Of a DNA stretch of 64,000 bases, positions 1 to 8,822 are shown piece after piece. The stretch is from CANMXU01 sp052030545 (GTDB taxonomy: Bacteria > Pseudomonadota > Gammaproteobacteria > Enterobacterales > Alteromonadaceae). The notes under the pieces are model-generated. The model was not told the origin of the DNA, did no database searches, and saw only the letters and a list, made by a program, of their open reading frames with translations. The stretch covers positions 1 to 64,000 of the forward strand of contig NZ_JBPDIH010000016.1 of NCBI RefSeq assembly GCF_052030545.1, written 5' to 3'. The translations under genes and the position numbers were made by a program. Positions within the stretch are counted from its first letter, which is position 1, and each line of letters opens with the position of its first letter.

Positions 1-303
1 TCCTCTCAAACCAGCTAGAGATCGTCGCCTTGGTAAGCCATTACCTTACCAACTAGCTAATCTCACTTGGGCTAATCCATAGGCGAGAGGTCCGAAGATC
101 CCCCCCTTTGGTCCGTAGACATTATGCGGTATTAGCAGTCGTTTCCAACTGTTGTCCCCCACCTAAAGGCATATTCCCAAGCATTACTCACCCGTCCGCC
201 GCTCGACGCCGAAATAGCAAGCTATTCCTCGTTTCCGCTCGACTTGCATGTGTTAAGCCTGCCGCCAGCGTTCAATCTGAGCCATGATCAAACTCTTCAA
301 TTA
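1..303 (-). rRNA. rrs: 16S ribosomal RNA, 5' end (partial)
   Basis: The reverse complement reads AATTGAAGAGTTTGATC and then the universal 16S opening (GGCTCAG, ACGCTGGCGGCAGGC, ACACATGCAAGTCGA). This places the mature 5' end at about position 303. The gene runs off the left edge of the window, so only about the first 300 nt are present. It is transcribed leftwards from the promoters at 627-654 and 845-872. Confidence 0.98.
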
Positions 304-521
304 AAAATCGTTTGTGTATCTTTCGATACTGCTCAATGAATTCTGTCGTGTTCCTAACCGAAGTTAGAAACTACATAAAACGTACTAATCATTCCTAAGA
401 ATGGTTAATACTTGTTTTGTGTGACATTCAACAATTAAGCTGTTTTACGTCTTCCTGATAAACAGGCCGACTATGTAAAATCAATCTTAATGTGAGTGCC
501 CACACAAATTGCATGATAACT

Positions 522-535
522 AATTGTTAAAGAAC
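522..535 (-). promoter_or_regulatory. rrn leader boxA antitermination site
   Basis: On the minus strand the sequence is GTTCTTTAACAATT, a close match to the boxA core of gammaproteobacterial rRNA leaders (consensus TGCTCTTTAACA). It lies between the rrn promoters and the 16S gene, as expected for binding of NusB/NusE-type antitermination factors. The function is inferred from the motif and its position. Confidence 0.8.
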
Positions 536-626
536 ATATCTTCAAAGAAGATATCGGTAAGAATCTCATTCGTTCTATACCGTAAAGTAATTCGTTGCTG
601 CAGGCCTTGCCTGAAGCGAGATGCGC

Positions 627-654
627 ATTCTACGCGTCTCAGTTTTGATGTCAA
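627..654 (-). promoter_or_regulatory. rrn promoter, proximal
   Basis: The minus strand carries a perfect -35 TTGACA (649-654), a 16-bp spacer and a -10 TAGAAT (627-632), followed by the G+C-rich discriminator GCGCATC. The 16-bp spacer and GC-rich discriminator are hallmarks of stringently controlled rRNA promoters. AT-rich sequence just upstream (655-700) could act as an UP element. Confidence 0.85.
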
Positions 655-844
655 CATTTTATTTTGATTTTTTTAATTCTTTTTGCAAAAAACTAAATCG
701 TCGTTTTAAAATGTTTGGTTAGCCACTTTAGCCTTAAAGCGTAAGGGTTAACTTATCAAAACATACCTTTCGTCATCCTGACTCGGCTTAGTTCGTATTT
801 CCTATACTTCCGTCTCTTGGGTTGCCCCTGGAAACTGGATGCGC

Positions 845-872
845 ATTTTAGACATTTTCATCTTGGCGTCAA
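845..872 (-). promoter_or_regulatory. rrn promoter, distal
   Basis: A second rrn-type promoter on the minus strand has -35 TTGACG (867-872), a 16-bp spacer and -10 TAAAAT (845-850). It is followed by the same GCGCATC discriminator as the proximal promoter. Tandem promoters of this layout are usual for rrn operons. The stretch from 304 to 1056 holds only these promoters, boxA and the leader; I see no protein gene in it. Confidence 0.75.
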
Positions 873-1056
873 CTCTTTTTTAAGAAAAAACGTAATTTGA
901 CGTTTGTTTGCTTTTATATTGAACTAATCGTCGTTTAAACGCACTAATAAGACGATCTGAGTTGATCCGTGCTTAAGAAAAATAGCTGTGCAGTCGATAT
1001 ATGTTATCAATATAGTAAAAGATGATTCGGCTGAAAATATAATAAAAGGCGACAAT

Positions 1057-1800
1057 ATGAAGAAGAGTTTAGCTTTGTTGTTGCTGGGATGGTCAACATT
1101 TAGTGTTTTTGCAATGGACTTTGCAACGAGTAAACAGGAAAAGTTTATTGCTAAGTTACTCAACCAGCAAGTTAATCAACAAATATCTGTTAAAAAAAGT
1201 GTCAGTGGTTTATTAAAACGATCACCCGAGCAGGTGGAAACGATACTTTCAGCGGCATTAAATATGTACCCAGACGAATACGTTCAAATTATTCAAGGAG
1301 CAATTGAAGCAGAGCCCGCATTAACCTGTGATGTGATCCGAGCAGCCATGCATGCTGATATCGTAAGTTATGATGAAATTATACGCATTGCCATTGAAAC
1401 TGAGCCTGCTTATGCCGCAGAAATCGTCCATACCGTCGCGCAAAGTAGACCTGAAGATATGGAAAACATCATTCGCGTTGCTATTACTACTGAACCTTTT
1501 GTGTCTGAGGATATTTTCGATCAAATCATGCACTACTCACCTGAACATATGATTGATGTATTAACCGGCGCAATTAAAGCAGTCCCCGAACAGGTAGAAC
1601 ATCTAGTGAAAGACGCATTAGCGTGGTTTCCAAACAGCGGAGAGGAAGTTGTTTCAACTGCAGTTAGCTCAAGCAAAGCCAATCAAGCACAAAACATAGT
1701 TGATGCTGCAATAGCGTCTGGATTAGATCAAGACAGCGCAATTGCTGCGGCAATATCTGCTGGGGCGAATAAAGCAACGTTTGCTGTTCAAGCCAATTAA
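1057..1800 (+). CDS. Secreted helical-repeat protein of unknown function
   Basis: A 247-residue protein. The ATG at 1057 follows an AAAGG-type ribosome site and begins a clear signal peptide (MKKSLALLLLGWSTFSVFA), so I prefer it to the in-frame start at 988. From about residue 45 onwards it is built of short degenerate helical units of about 15-17 residues. Recurrent elements such as AIEAEP, AIETEP, AITTEP and AIKAVP alternate with E/D-x-IIR/VL helices. The C-terminus is Ala-rich. No catalytic motif is visible; a periplasmic alpha-solenoid or scaffold is a structural guess. It is transcribed divergently from the rRNA operon. I do not recognise the family. Confidence 0.75.
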   Translation: MKKSLALLLLGWSTFSVFAMDFATSKQEKFIAKLLNQQVNQQISVKKSVSGLLKRSPEQVETILSAALNMYPDEYVQIIQGAIEAEPALTCDVIRAAMHADIVSYDEIIRIAIETEPAYAAEIVHTVAQSRPEDMENIIRVAITTEPFVSEDIFDQIMHYSPEHMIDVLTGAIKAVPEQVEHLVKDALAWFPNSGEEVVSTAVSSSKANQAQNIVDAAIASGLDQDSAIAAAISAGANKATFAVQAN

Positions 1801-1851
1801 TACTAAGTGTATTAATTAATATAAGCGAGCGTCCGCAAAACGTAACCCAAC

Positions 1852-1893
1852 AAAAAAGCCGCAAGCTAGTAAACTAGCTTGCGGCTTTTTTTA
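1852..1893. terminator. Bidirectional intrinsic terminator
   Basis: A perfect hairpin has arms GCCGCAAGCTAGT and ACTAGCTTGCGGC, with an A-run on the left and a T-run on the right. It can terminate both the plus-strand gene ending at 1800 and the minus-strand purD ending at 1907. Confidence 0.9.
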
Positions 1894-1906
1894 GTCAACG
1901 ACTTAA

Positions 1907-3196
1907 TTAGCTTTGTTCACGAGCAACTGCACGATATGCAATATCGGTACGGAAAGAAACGTCTTTCCAGCTAATTTCGTTTAATAGGGTATAAGCTGAT
2001 TTTTGAGCTTCAGTAACACTGTTACCCAATGCGGTTGCACATAGCACGCGGCCACCGGCAGTAACAACGTCACCAGCTTCATTATTAGTAGTGCCTGCAT
2101 GGAATGTTTTTGCATTCGGGTTAGTATTGGTCTCTAACCCTGAGATAACATCGCCTTTGTTGTAATCAGCCGGGTAGCCACCTGCTGCTAAAACAACGCC
2201 GACTGCTGCACGCGGATCAAATTCGGCAGTAGCTTTATCTAATTCGCCACGACAAGCCGTTAGACAAAGTTCAACCAGATCAGATTGCAAACGCATCATT
2301 ATAGGTTGTGTTTCTGGATCACCAAAACGACAGTTATATTCAATCACTTTTGGTGTACCATCAGCATCAATCATTAAACCTGCATATAAGAAGCCAGTAT
2401 AAGGTGCATCTTCTTTGGCCATGCCTTCAACCGTTGGCATGATCACTTCGTTCATAATGCGATTATGAATGTCAGGTGTTACTACAGGTGCAGGAGAATA
2501 AGCGCCCATACCACCTGTGTTAGGACCTTGATCACCATTTAAGGCACGTTTGTGATCTTGGCTGGTCGCCATCGCTAAGACATTCTTACCGTCAACCATA
2601 ACAATGAAGCTTGCTTCTTCACCATCAAGAAATTCTTCAATCACGACGCGGTGGCCAGCATCGCCAAACGCATTACCCGCTAACATGTCTTTGACTGCAG
2701 CTTCAGCTTCTTCAACCGTCATCGCAACAATAACACCTTTACCTGCAGCTAAGCCGTCAGCTTTAACAACAATAGGAGCACCTTGCTCACGAACATAAGC
2801 TAACGCTGGTTCGATTTCAGTGAAGTTTTGGTAATAGCCGGTTGGAATATTATTACGTGCTAAGAAGTCTTTGGTAAAAGCTTTAGAACCTTCAAGTTGT
2901 GCTGCTTTTGCTGATGGACCAAAAATAGTTAAACCTTCAGCTTGAAAAGCATCAACAACACCATCAACAAGTGGTTGCTCTGGACCAACAATAGTCAAAG
3001 CGATGTTGTTTTCTTTGGCAAATGCTACAAGTGCTGGAATATCGCCAACAGAAATCGCAACATTTTCTAATTTATCTTCGGTAACTGTACCTGCATTACC
3101 TGGAGCAACAAAAACTTTTTCTACTTGTGTCGATTGCGCTGCTTTCCATGCCAATGCATGTTCACGACCACCGCCGCCAATAACCAAAACATTCAT
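1907..3196 (-). CDS. purD: Phosphoribosylamine--glycine ligase
   Basis: GAR synthetase catalyses the ATP-dependent joining of phosphoribosylamine and glycine in purine synthesis. The 429-residue length is typical of bacterial PurD. It has the N-terminal motif MNVLVIGGGGREHALAWK, the ATP-grasp region (VKADGLAAGKGV, residues about 145-156) and the metal-binding EYNCRFGDPETQP motif. The start follows AGGAAA. purH lies upstream on the same strand, but the two are separated by a methyltransferase-like gene and a hairpin. Only about 34 bp separate that hairpin from the start codon, so purD probably depends on read-through transcription. Confidence 0.97.
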   Translation of the reverse strand: MNVLVIGGGGREHALAWKAAQSTQVEKVFVAPGNAGTVTEDKLENVAISVGDIPALVAFAKENNIALTIVGPEQPLVDGVVDAFQAEGLTIFGPSAKAAQLEGSKAFTKDFLARNNIPTGYYQNFTEIEPALAYVREQGAPIVVKADGLAAGKGVIVAMTVEEAEAAVKDMLAGNAFGDAGHRVVIEEFLDGEEASFIVMVDGKNVLAMATSQDHKRALNGDQGPNTGGMGAYSPAPVVTPDIHNRIMNEVIMPTVEGMAKEDAPYTGFLYAGLMIDADGTPKVIEYNCRFGDPETQPIMMRLQSDLVELCLTACRGELDKATAEFDPRAAVGVVLAAGGYPADYNKGDVISGLETNTNPNAKTFHAGTTNNEAGDVVTAGGRVLCATALGNSVTEAQKSAYTLLNEISWKDVSFRTDIAYRAVAREQS

Positions 3197-3230
3197 TTAC
3201 TGAGTTTCCTAATATTAATAAAAACTATAT

Positions 3231-3258
3231 AAGCGCAACGAGTGAACTCGTTGCGCTT
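3231..3258 (-). terminator. Hairpin between the methyltransferase-like gene and purD
   Basis: A strong stem with arms AAGCGCAACGAG and CTCGTTGCGCTT has a 4-nt loop. On the minus strand the T-run is not directly adjacent (ATATAGTTTTTA), so it may be a weak terminator, an attenuator or an mRNA-stabilising element rather than a full stop. Confidence 0.6.
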
Positions 3259-3263
3259 TAGTT

Positions 3264-4079
3264 TTATTTTACAAATTTTAATGTCATGCGATCGCTTTCG
3301 CCGATCGCTAAATATTTTTCTTTATCTTTTTCGCCAAGTGCTAATACTGGTGGTAATGTCCACACACCTTTAGGATGATCAGCACTATCTTTTGCGTTTG
3401 CGTTAATATCGCTACTTGCGGCTAGTTTAAAACCTGCCGCTTGCGCATATTGAACAACTAAATCTTGCGGTACATAACCACTACGTTTGTTTTTGCCCCA
3501 ATCTTGCGACGCTGGCATTCTATGTTCAACAATACCTAATACGCCACCTGATTTTAATGCACGATAAGCATCTTTAAAGACTTGCTGCATGCCTTCATCT
3601 TTCCAGTTATGTAAATTACGGAAAGTGAGCACTAAGTCAGCTGTGCCTGCAGGAGTATAGTCGTTTGATTTTTTTGGATCAAAATCGACTAATTCAACTT
3701 CGTTAAAGACTAAATTACTAGCTAGCTTTTTCTCTAACTTTTGACGTGAACGACTGTAATAGTCATCGCCACCTTTATCAGGATAATGTGCGCCAACAAG
3801 TTTACCTGAACCTCTTAACGCAGGAGCTAATATTTCAGTATACCAGCCGCCGCCAGGCGTTAACTCAACTACAGTCATTTTTGAATGAAAACCAAAAAAC
3901 TCTAACGTTTCTTTTGGATGACGATATTGATCACGTGCTTTATTTTTATCAGCACGATGCTCGCTAGCTATCGCATTATCTAATTTGCTGTGATGGTTAG
4001 CATGAGCATTAGCAAGATTTGCCGTTAACATCGTTGTCGCAAGTACTGATGTTGTTAGTAAGGTTTTAATGAGCTTCAT
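3264..4079 (-). CDS. Periplasmic class I SAM-dependent methyltransferase-like protein
   Basis: A 271-residue protein. The ATG at 4079 is preferred over the upstream in-frame ATG at 4097, because it has GGATAACAAC upstream and opens a signal peptide (KLIKTLLTTSVLATTMLTANLANA). A methyltransferase motif I is visible (VVELTPGGGWYTEILAP). Further on are an acidic loop (VELVDFDP) and LVLTFRNLHNW, where motif IV would lie. An exported protein with a SAM-binding fold is unusual because SAM is cytoplasmic, so it may bind another ligand. It sits between purH and purD on the same strand. The substrate is unknown. Confidence 0.8.
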   Translation of the reverse strand: MKLIKTLLTTSVLATTMLTANLANAHANHHSKLDNAIASEHRADKNKARDQYRHPKETLEFFGFHSKMTVVELTPGGGWYTEILAPALRGSGKLVGAHYPDKGGDDYYSRSRQKLEKKLASNLVFNEVELVDFDPKKSNDYTPAGTADLVLTFRNLHNWKDEGMQQVFKDAYRALKSGGVLGIVEHRMPASQDWGKNKRSGYVPQDLVVQYAQAAGFKLAASSDINANAKDSADHPKGVWTLPPVLALGEKDKEKYLAIGESDRMTLKFVK

Positions 4080-4248
4080 TGTTGTTATCCATTGCAATTG
4101 ATTATTGTGTACAACAAGTTATAGCAAATTCACAAAAAGATACAGTGCCACTTGCCTTCATTCATCGAAGAAAAGTGACACTTAGACGTTATTTTATTAT
4201 TTCACTAATGACACATTTTTAAATATTAATTTAAAAATGAAGCCGTTA

Positions 4249-5850
4249 TTAGTGATAGAAGTGACGCATGCCAGTGAAGACCATAGCAATACCATGCTCA
4301 TCTGCAGCAGCAATAACTTCATCATCACGCATTGAACCACCTGGCTGAATTACAGCAGTAATACCTGCAGCAGCCGCGGCGTCTAAACCGTCACGGAATG
4401 GGAAGAAAGCATCAGAAGCCATTACTGAACCTTTAACTTCTAAGTTTTCATCGGCAGCTTTAATACCGGCAATTTTAGCTGAGTAAACACGACTCATTTG
4501 ACCTGCACCAACACCAATGGTGACGTTATTTTTTGCATATACGATGGCGTTTGATTTAACAAACTTAGCCACTTTCCATACAAACTTAAGGTCGCGCATT
4601 TCGTCTTCAGTTGGTTGACGTTTAGTCACGACTTTCAGATCTTCGTCAGCAACTTTACCTTGGTCACGATCTTGTACTAATAAACCGCCGTTAACACGCT
4701 TGAAGTTACAACCGGTTGTTTGAGTCGACCATTGACCACACGCTAATAAACGCACATTCGGCTTAGCAGCAACAATTTGTGCAGCTGCATCAGAAATGCT
4801 TGGCGCGATAATAACTTCAACAAACTGACGAGATACAATGGCTTCTGCCGTATCAGCATCTAATTCACGGTTAAAAGCAATAATGCCACCAAATGCCGAT
4901 GTTGGATCAGTTGCATAAGCGCCTTCGTATGCAGCTAAGATATTGTCACCAATAGCAACACCACATGGGTTTGCATGCTTAACAATCACACACGCTGGCT
5001 CATCAAATTCTTTGACACACTCTAATGCAGCATCGGTATCAGCGATGTTGTTGTATGATAATGCTTTACCTTGAATTTGTTCAGCAGTTGATACTGATGC
5101 TTCTTCTGGTTCAGCTTCAACATAGAAAGCTGCGTCTTGATGAGAGTTTTCGCCGTAACGTAAGTCTTGTTTTTTAACAAACTGACTGTTGAACGTGCGT
5201 GGAAACTTCACTTTCTCGTCTAAATTAATTTCAGCTTCACTATCACCATAAGCTGGTAACATACGGCCAAAGTAGTTGGCGATCATGCCATCATATGCTG
5301 CAGTGTGCTCGTATGCTGCAATCGCTAAATCAAAACGAGTTTGATAAGTTAACGAATCGTTGTTGGCGTTCATTTCAGCAATAACGCGGTCATAATCGTG
5401 TGCGTTTACTACGATAGTGACATCTTTATGGTTTTTCGCCGCAGCGCGCACCATAGTTGGTCCGCCAATATCGATATTTTCGATAGCATCTTCTAGCGGA
5501 CAATTTTCGTCAGCAACCGTTTTAGCAAATGGGTATAGGTTAACTACCACAAGGTCAATTGCGCTAATGTTGTTTTCAGCCATCACTGCTTCGTCCATGT
5601 CACGACGAGCTAAAATGCCACCGTGTACTTTTGGGTGAAGAGTTTTTACGCGGCCGTCCATAATCTCAGGATGACCAGTGTAATCAGAAACTTCTGTCAC
5701 TTGGATGCCTTGCTCAGCAAGTAATTTTGCTGTGCCACCAGTTGATAAAATATCAACGCCTTTTTCAGCTAAGTGACGAGCAAAGTCAACAATACCGGTT
5801 TTATCTGAAACACTTAAAAGTGCGCGTTTGATTGGGCGTGGGGTATTCAT
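4249..5850 (-). CDS. purH: Bifunctional AICAR transformylase/IMP cyclohydrolase
   Basis: PurH catalyses the last two steps of IMP synthesis. The 533 residues are close to the usual length of about 530. An N-terminal MGS-like cyclohydrolase domain (RALLSVSDKTGIVDFA, LSTGGTAKLL, MDGRVKTLHPKVHGGIL) is followed by the transformylase domain. The latter has the catalytic Lys-His in VKHANPCGVA, and FVEVIIAPS and the C-terminal GGSMRDDEVI and MVFTGMRHFYH. It is the first gene of a purH / methyltransferase-like / purD minus-strand run. The 430 bp upstream hold hairpin repeats and the fis terminator. Confidence 0.98.
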   Translation of the reverse strand: MNTPRPIKRALLSVSDKTGIVDFARHLAEKGVDILSTGGTAKLLAEQGIQVTEVSDYTGHPEIMDGRVKTLHPKVHGGILARRDMDEAVMAENNISAIDLVVVNLYPFAKTVADENCPLEDAIENIDIGGPTMVRAAAKNHKDVTIVVNAHDYDRVIAEMNANNDSLTYQTRFDLAIAAYEHTAAYDGMIANYFGRMLPAYGDSEAEINLDEKVKFPRTFNSQFVKKQDLRYGENSHQDAAFYVEAEPEEASVSTAEQIQGKALSYNNIADTDAALECVKEFDEPACVIVKHANPCGVAIGDNILAAYEGAYATDPTSAFGGIIAFNRELDADTAEAIVSRQFVEVIIAPSISDAAAQIVAAKPNVRLLACGQWSTQTTGCNFKRVNGGLLVQDRDQGKVADEDLKVVTKRQPTEDEMRDLKFVWKVAKFVKSNAIVYAKNNVTIGVGAGQMSRVYSAKIAGIKAADENLEVKGSVMASDAFFPFRDGLDAAAAAGITAVIQPGGSMRDDEVIAAADEHGIAMVFTGMRHFYH

Positions 5851-6018
5851 TATGGTTTTGATACCTTTAAAAAGTTAAGCGAGTTAAATAGTAAATTTAG
5901 TTCACTGCACTGCCAGGCAATGCTTTGTGTTGTTATGTCGTCCATGGCTTTTGATAAATGAATTATCCCCTTAGATAACTCAACGACCAGTGTCGAATTT
6001 TTATCATTAAATTTTATA

Positions 6019-6230
6019 CAACATCCATGTGCCGTCACTCTTTCGCATCCTGCGATGTGTGACATTGCCTACACGGATGTAGGCACTTAGGTTTTATCAG
6101 GAACAAAAAACCTGACTTACATCCATGTGCCGTCACTCTTTCGCATCCTGCGATCGTGACATACTTACATCCATGTAAGCCGCCACTCTTTTGCATCCTG
6201 CAACCGTGGCATACTTACGTCCATGTAAGC
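6019..6230. repeat. Array of hairpin-forming intergenic repeats (REP-like)
   Basis: Three near-identical units start at about 6019, 6115 and 6163, and a fourth partial unit at 6212. Each begins ACATCCATGT (or ACGTCCATGT). In the full units this is followed by a stem-loop with outer arms GTCAC/GTGAC (GCCAC/GTGGC in the third) around a CGCATCCTGCG-like inner palindrome. Between the first two units are two more hairpins (TGCCTACACGGATGTAGGCA at 6066, and an AGGTTTT/AAAACCT-like stem at 6089-6112). The array fills the fis-purH spacer. No protein gene is evident between 5851 and 6279. Confidence 0.7.
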
Positions 6231-6254
6231 AAAAAGCACCCGAAGGTGCTTTTT
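6231..6254 (-). terminator. Intrinsic terminator downstream of fis
   Basis: AAAAAGCACC and GGTGCTTTTT form a stem with a 4-nt loop and T/A runs on both sides. It lies just beyond the fis stop codon. Confidence 0.9.
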
Positions 6255-6279
6255 AATTGCAGGTTCAACCTGCGAGTGA

Positions 6280-6567
6280 TTAGTTCATGCCGTATTTTTT
6301 TAATTTCTTACGTAATGTACCGCGGTTAATACCTAGTAAGTTTGCAGCGCGGGTTTGGTTACCACGAGTATACTGCATAACTTCTTCAAGCATTGGCGCT
6401 TCAATTTCTGAAAGTACAAGGTCGTACATATCATCAACATCGTTACCATTTAATTGTGACAAGTAGTTTTTAATAGCTACTTTAGCTTGGGTACGTAAAG
6501 GCGATGCCTTTGTCTGAGTTTGTAGATCACCAGTGATGAATGGAGAGGAAATATTTTGTTCAAACAT
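6280..6567 (-). CDS. fis: DNA-binding protein Fis
   Basis: This 95-residue nucleoid protein bends DNA and activates rRNA promoters among others. The C-terminal half is nearly invariant in gammaproteobacteria (MQYTRGNQTRAANLLGINRG, then TLRKKLKKYGMN) and holds the helix-turn-helix. The N-terminal half carries the beta-hairpin arm. It lies 17 bp downstream of dusB, the classical dusB-fis operon. The expected Fis-regulated rrn promoters are in this same window (627-872). Confidence 0.98.
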   Translation of the reverse strand: MFEQNISSPFITGDLQTQTKASPLRTQAKVAIKNYLSQLNGNDVDDMYDLVLSEIEAPMLEEVMQYTRGNQTRAANLLGINRGTLRKKLKKYGMN

Positions 6568-6584
6568 AAAGTTCAGACTCTTTC

Positions 6585-7550
6585 TTAAGTTAAATTATCA
6601 AATTGCATAGTTAATGCTTCAAGCTGTTCATTTACAGACTCTAAACCATTAAACACAGACCGAAACGTTTTATCTTGATCCCATGCTTGCATGTACCAAG
6701 AAACGTGTTTACGGGCAAATCTTACGCCCATAAAGTCGCCATAAAAGCGATGTAATTCCTTTACATGTTCAATAATAATTGAACCAACTTCATCCATAGT
6801 AGGAGCAGGTAAATGCTGCCCCGTGTTCAAGAAATGATTGATTTCTCGAAAAATCCAAGGTCGCCCTTGGGCACCGCGACCAACCATAACTGCGTCAGCT
6901 CCGGTAAAATCAAGTACTTGCTTTGCTTTTTCAGCACTGGTGATATCACCATTTGCAACTACAGGAATAGCAACACTGCTTTTAATTGCCTTAATGGTAT
7001 TGTATTCCGCATCACCTTTGTAAAAGTCGTTGCGCGTACGACCATGAACAGCAAGTGACTGAATACCATTAGCTTCAGCAATTTTAGCGATTTCAACACC
7101 ATTACGTGTGTCTTCACACCATCCGGTGCGTATCTTCAATGTTACTGGTACATCAACTGCATCAACTACTGACTTAACAATAGCTTCAACTAATGACGGA
7201 TCTTTAAGTAACGCCGAACCCGCCAACTTTTTATTTACCTTTTTCGCCGGGCAGCCCATATTAATATCAATAATCTGCGCGCCTTTTTCAGCATTCATTT
7301 TTGCGGCAAAAGCCAACTCTGTTGGATCACAACCGGCAATTTGCACTGAACGAATACCAGCGTCGTCGCTATGCACCAATCTACGTTTAGATTTATTGGT
7401 ATTCCATAACTTAGGGTTGGCCGATATCATTTCAGATACGGCAAGCCCTGCCCCCATTTGACAACACAATTGTCGAAAGGGTTGGTCAGTAATGCCTGCC
7501 ATTGGTGCAAGCAAAACATTGCTAGTTAATGAATAAGAACCTATCTTCAC
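6585..7550 (-). CDS. dusB: tRNA-dihydrouridine synthase B
   Basis: An FMN-dependent reductase that converts specific tRNA D-loop uridines to dihydrouridine. The 321 residues have the Dus signature MAGITDQPFRQLC near the N-terminus, the catalytic-cysteine region NMGCPAKKVNKKLAGSALL and the VHGRTR motif. The start is a GTG at 7550; the resulting N-terminus (MKIGSYSL) aligns with E. coli DusB (MRIGQYQL). It is co-transcribed with fis, and prmA lies 183 bp upstream, as in the enterobacterial prmA-dusB-fis order. Confidence 0.97.
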   Translation of the reverse strand: MKIGSYSLTSNVLLAPMAGITDQPFRQLCCQMGAGLAVSEMISANPKLWNTNKSKRRLVHSDDAGIRSVQIAGCDPTELAFAAKMNAEKGAQIIDINMGCPAKKVNKKLAGSALLKDPSLVEAIVKSVVDAVDVPVTLKIRTGWCEDTRNGVEIAKIAEANGIQSLAVHGRTRNDFYKGDAEYNTIKAIKSSVAIPVVANGDITSAEKAKQVLDFTGADAVMVGRGAQGRPWIFREINHFLNTGQHLPAPTMDEVGSIIIEHVKELHRFYGDFMGVRFARKHVSWYMQAWDQDKTFRSVFNGLESVNEQLEALTMQFDNLT

Positions 7551-7733
7551 ACTGATGCTTTTTTGAGCTACTGGTCAAAAGGGCGCTAAGTTTACGTGTT
7601 TTTTTCGAGATTGAAAAGGATATAAATTGAACAAATATTGGTTTTTTTCGACTTTTATATATTGACTTTTTGCAAACTGTTGTTGTGAGCAGAAAATGTA
7701 CAAAATTGTACAGTTTCTGCGGTAAAAATTACG

Positions 7734-8615
7734 CTATTTTCTACATCCAGATAAGCGTACCCATTCTTCTTGAACTTGCACTGCATCCATATCACACCAT
7801 TGTCCATAGATAGATTGTAACGTTTGCGCTTGCTCTTCTAATACACCAGAAAGTGCAACGACACCATTTGGTGCAACAAATTCAATGATGGTCGGTGCTA
7901 ATTCTCGAAGTGGTCCTGCTAATATATTAGCGACAACGACATCCGCTTTTAGACTCGGCTGATCTTTCGGCAAGAACAGTGATAAGCGATCTTGCACGCC
8001 ATTTCGCTCGGCATTGGCTTTACTTGCTTGTAGTGCTTGTGGGTCGATATCTATGCCGATGACTTCTTTTGCACCTAGTTTTAAAGCTGCAAGCGATAAA
8101 ATACCCGAGCCACAACCAAAGTCGACCACGGTTTTATCTTTAAGATCTAAGCCATCAAGCCAAGTTAAACATAACGCAGTAGTTGGGTGAGTTCCGGTAC
8201 CAAAGGCAAGCCCGGGGTCAAGCATCACATTCACCGCATCAGGCTCAGGTACATCGCGCCAACTTGGGCAAATCCATAAACGTTGACCAAACTTCATTGG
8301 GTGGAAGTTATCCATCCACTCACGTTCCCAGTCTTTATCTTCTAATTGCTCTAACTTGTACTGCATGTCTTTTTTATCAGGATGAATGCTTTGCAGATAA
8401 TTTAGTACTTTATCCATATCATGCGCCGCATCATATAAGCCCATAACAACTGTATTGTGCCAATAGGTAACTTCATCACCCGGCAAAGGCTCATAGATAG
8501 GGGTATCTTTTGCATCTATAAAAGTCACCGCTTGAGCGCCACAAGCACTTAACCAGTCACTGTATTTTTCTGCCGTTTCTTCGTCAGCACTTAATCTAAG
8601 CTGTATCCAAGGCAT
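7734..8615 (-). CDS. prmA: Ribosomal protein L11 methyltransferase
   Basis: PrmA trimethylates lysines and the N-terminus of ribosomal protein L11. The start at 8615 (MPWIQLRLSADEE) matches the family N-terminus better than the in-frame ATG four codons upstream. An N-terminal substrate-recognition domain precedes the SAM-binding motif VVDFGCGSGILSLAALKLGA and the NILAGPL catalytic-type motif. At 293 residues it has the family length. Confidence 0.96.
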   Translation of the reverse strand: MPWIQLRLSADEETAEKYSDWLSACGAQAVTFIDAKDTPIYEPLPGDEVTYWHNTVVMGLYDAAHDMDKVLNYLQSIHPDKKDMQYKLEQLEDKDWEREWMDNFHPMKFGQRLWICPSWRDVPEPDAVNVMLDPGLAFGTGTHPTTALCLTWLDGLDLKDKTVVDFGCGSGILSLAALKLGAKEVIGIDIDPQALQASKANAERNGVQDRLSLFLPKDQPSLKADVVVANILAGPLRELAPTIIEFVAPNGVVALSGVLEEQAQTLQSIYGQWCDMDAVQVQEEWVRLSGCRK

Positions 8616-8822
8616 AAGTTTTCTCATCGATAAAAATATCGCGCTAGTTTAACACTGCTATTATAGCCAAGCTACTTGAAACTCGTGTCTGTATTGCGAT
8701 TAGTCACTCACAAACAACCTACTATATATTAAAACTATAGTCATTATATGCGCTAGCAAAGCAATTGATGGATTGGATATACTCGAAGTACCTTAATAAC
8801 ACCCATTTGCAACGAGGCACTT

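Noticed and set aside
924..1163. 79-codon minus-strand frame next to the rrn promoters
   Set aside because: It overlaps the secreted repeat protein on the other strand and the distal promoter region; no start signal.
5850..6065. 71-codon open frame upstream of purH on the minus strand
   Set aside because: It runs into the hairpin repeats, has no ribosome site and no recognisable protein character. It is probably leader sequence.
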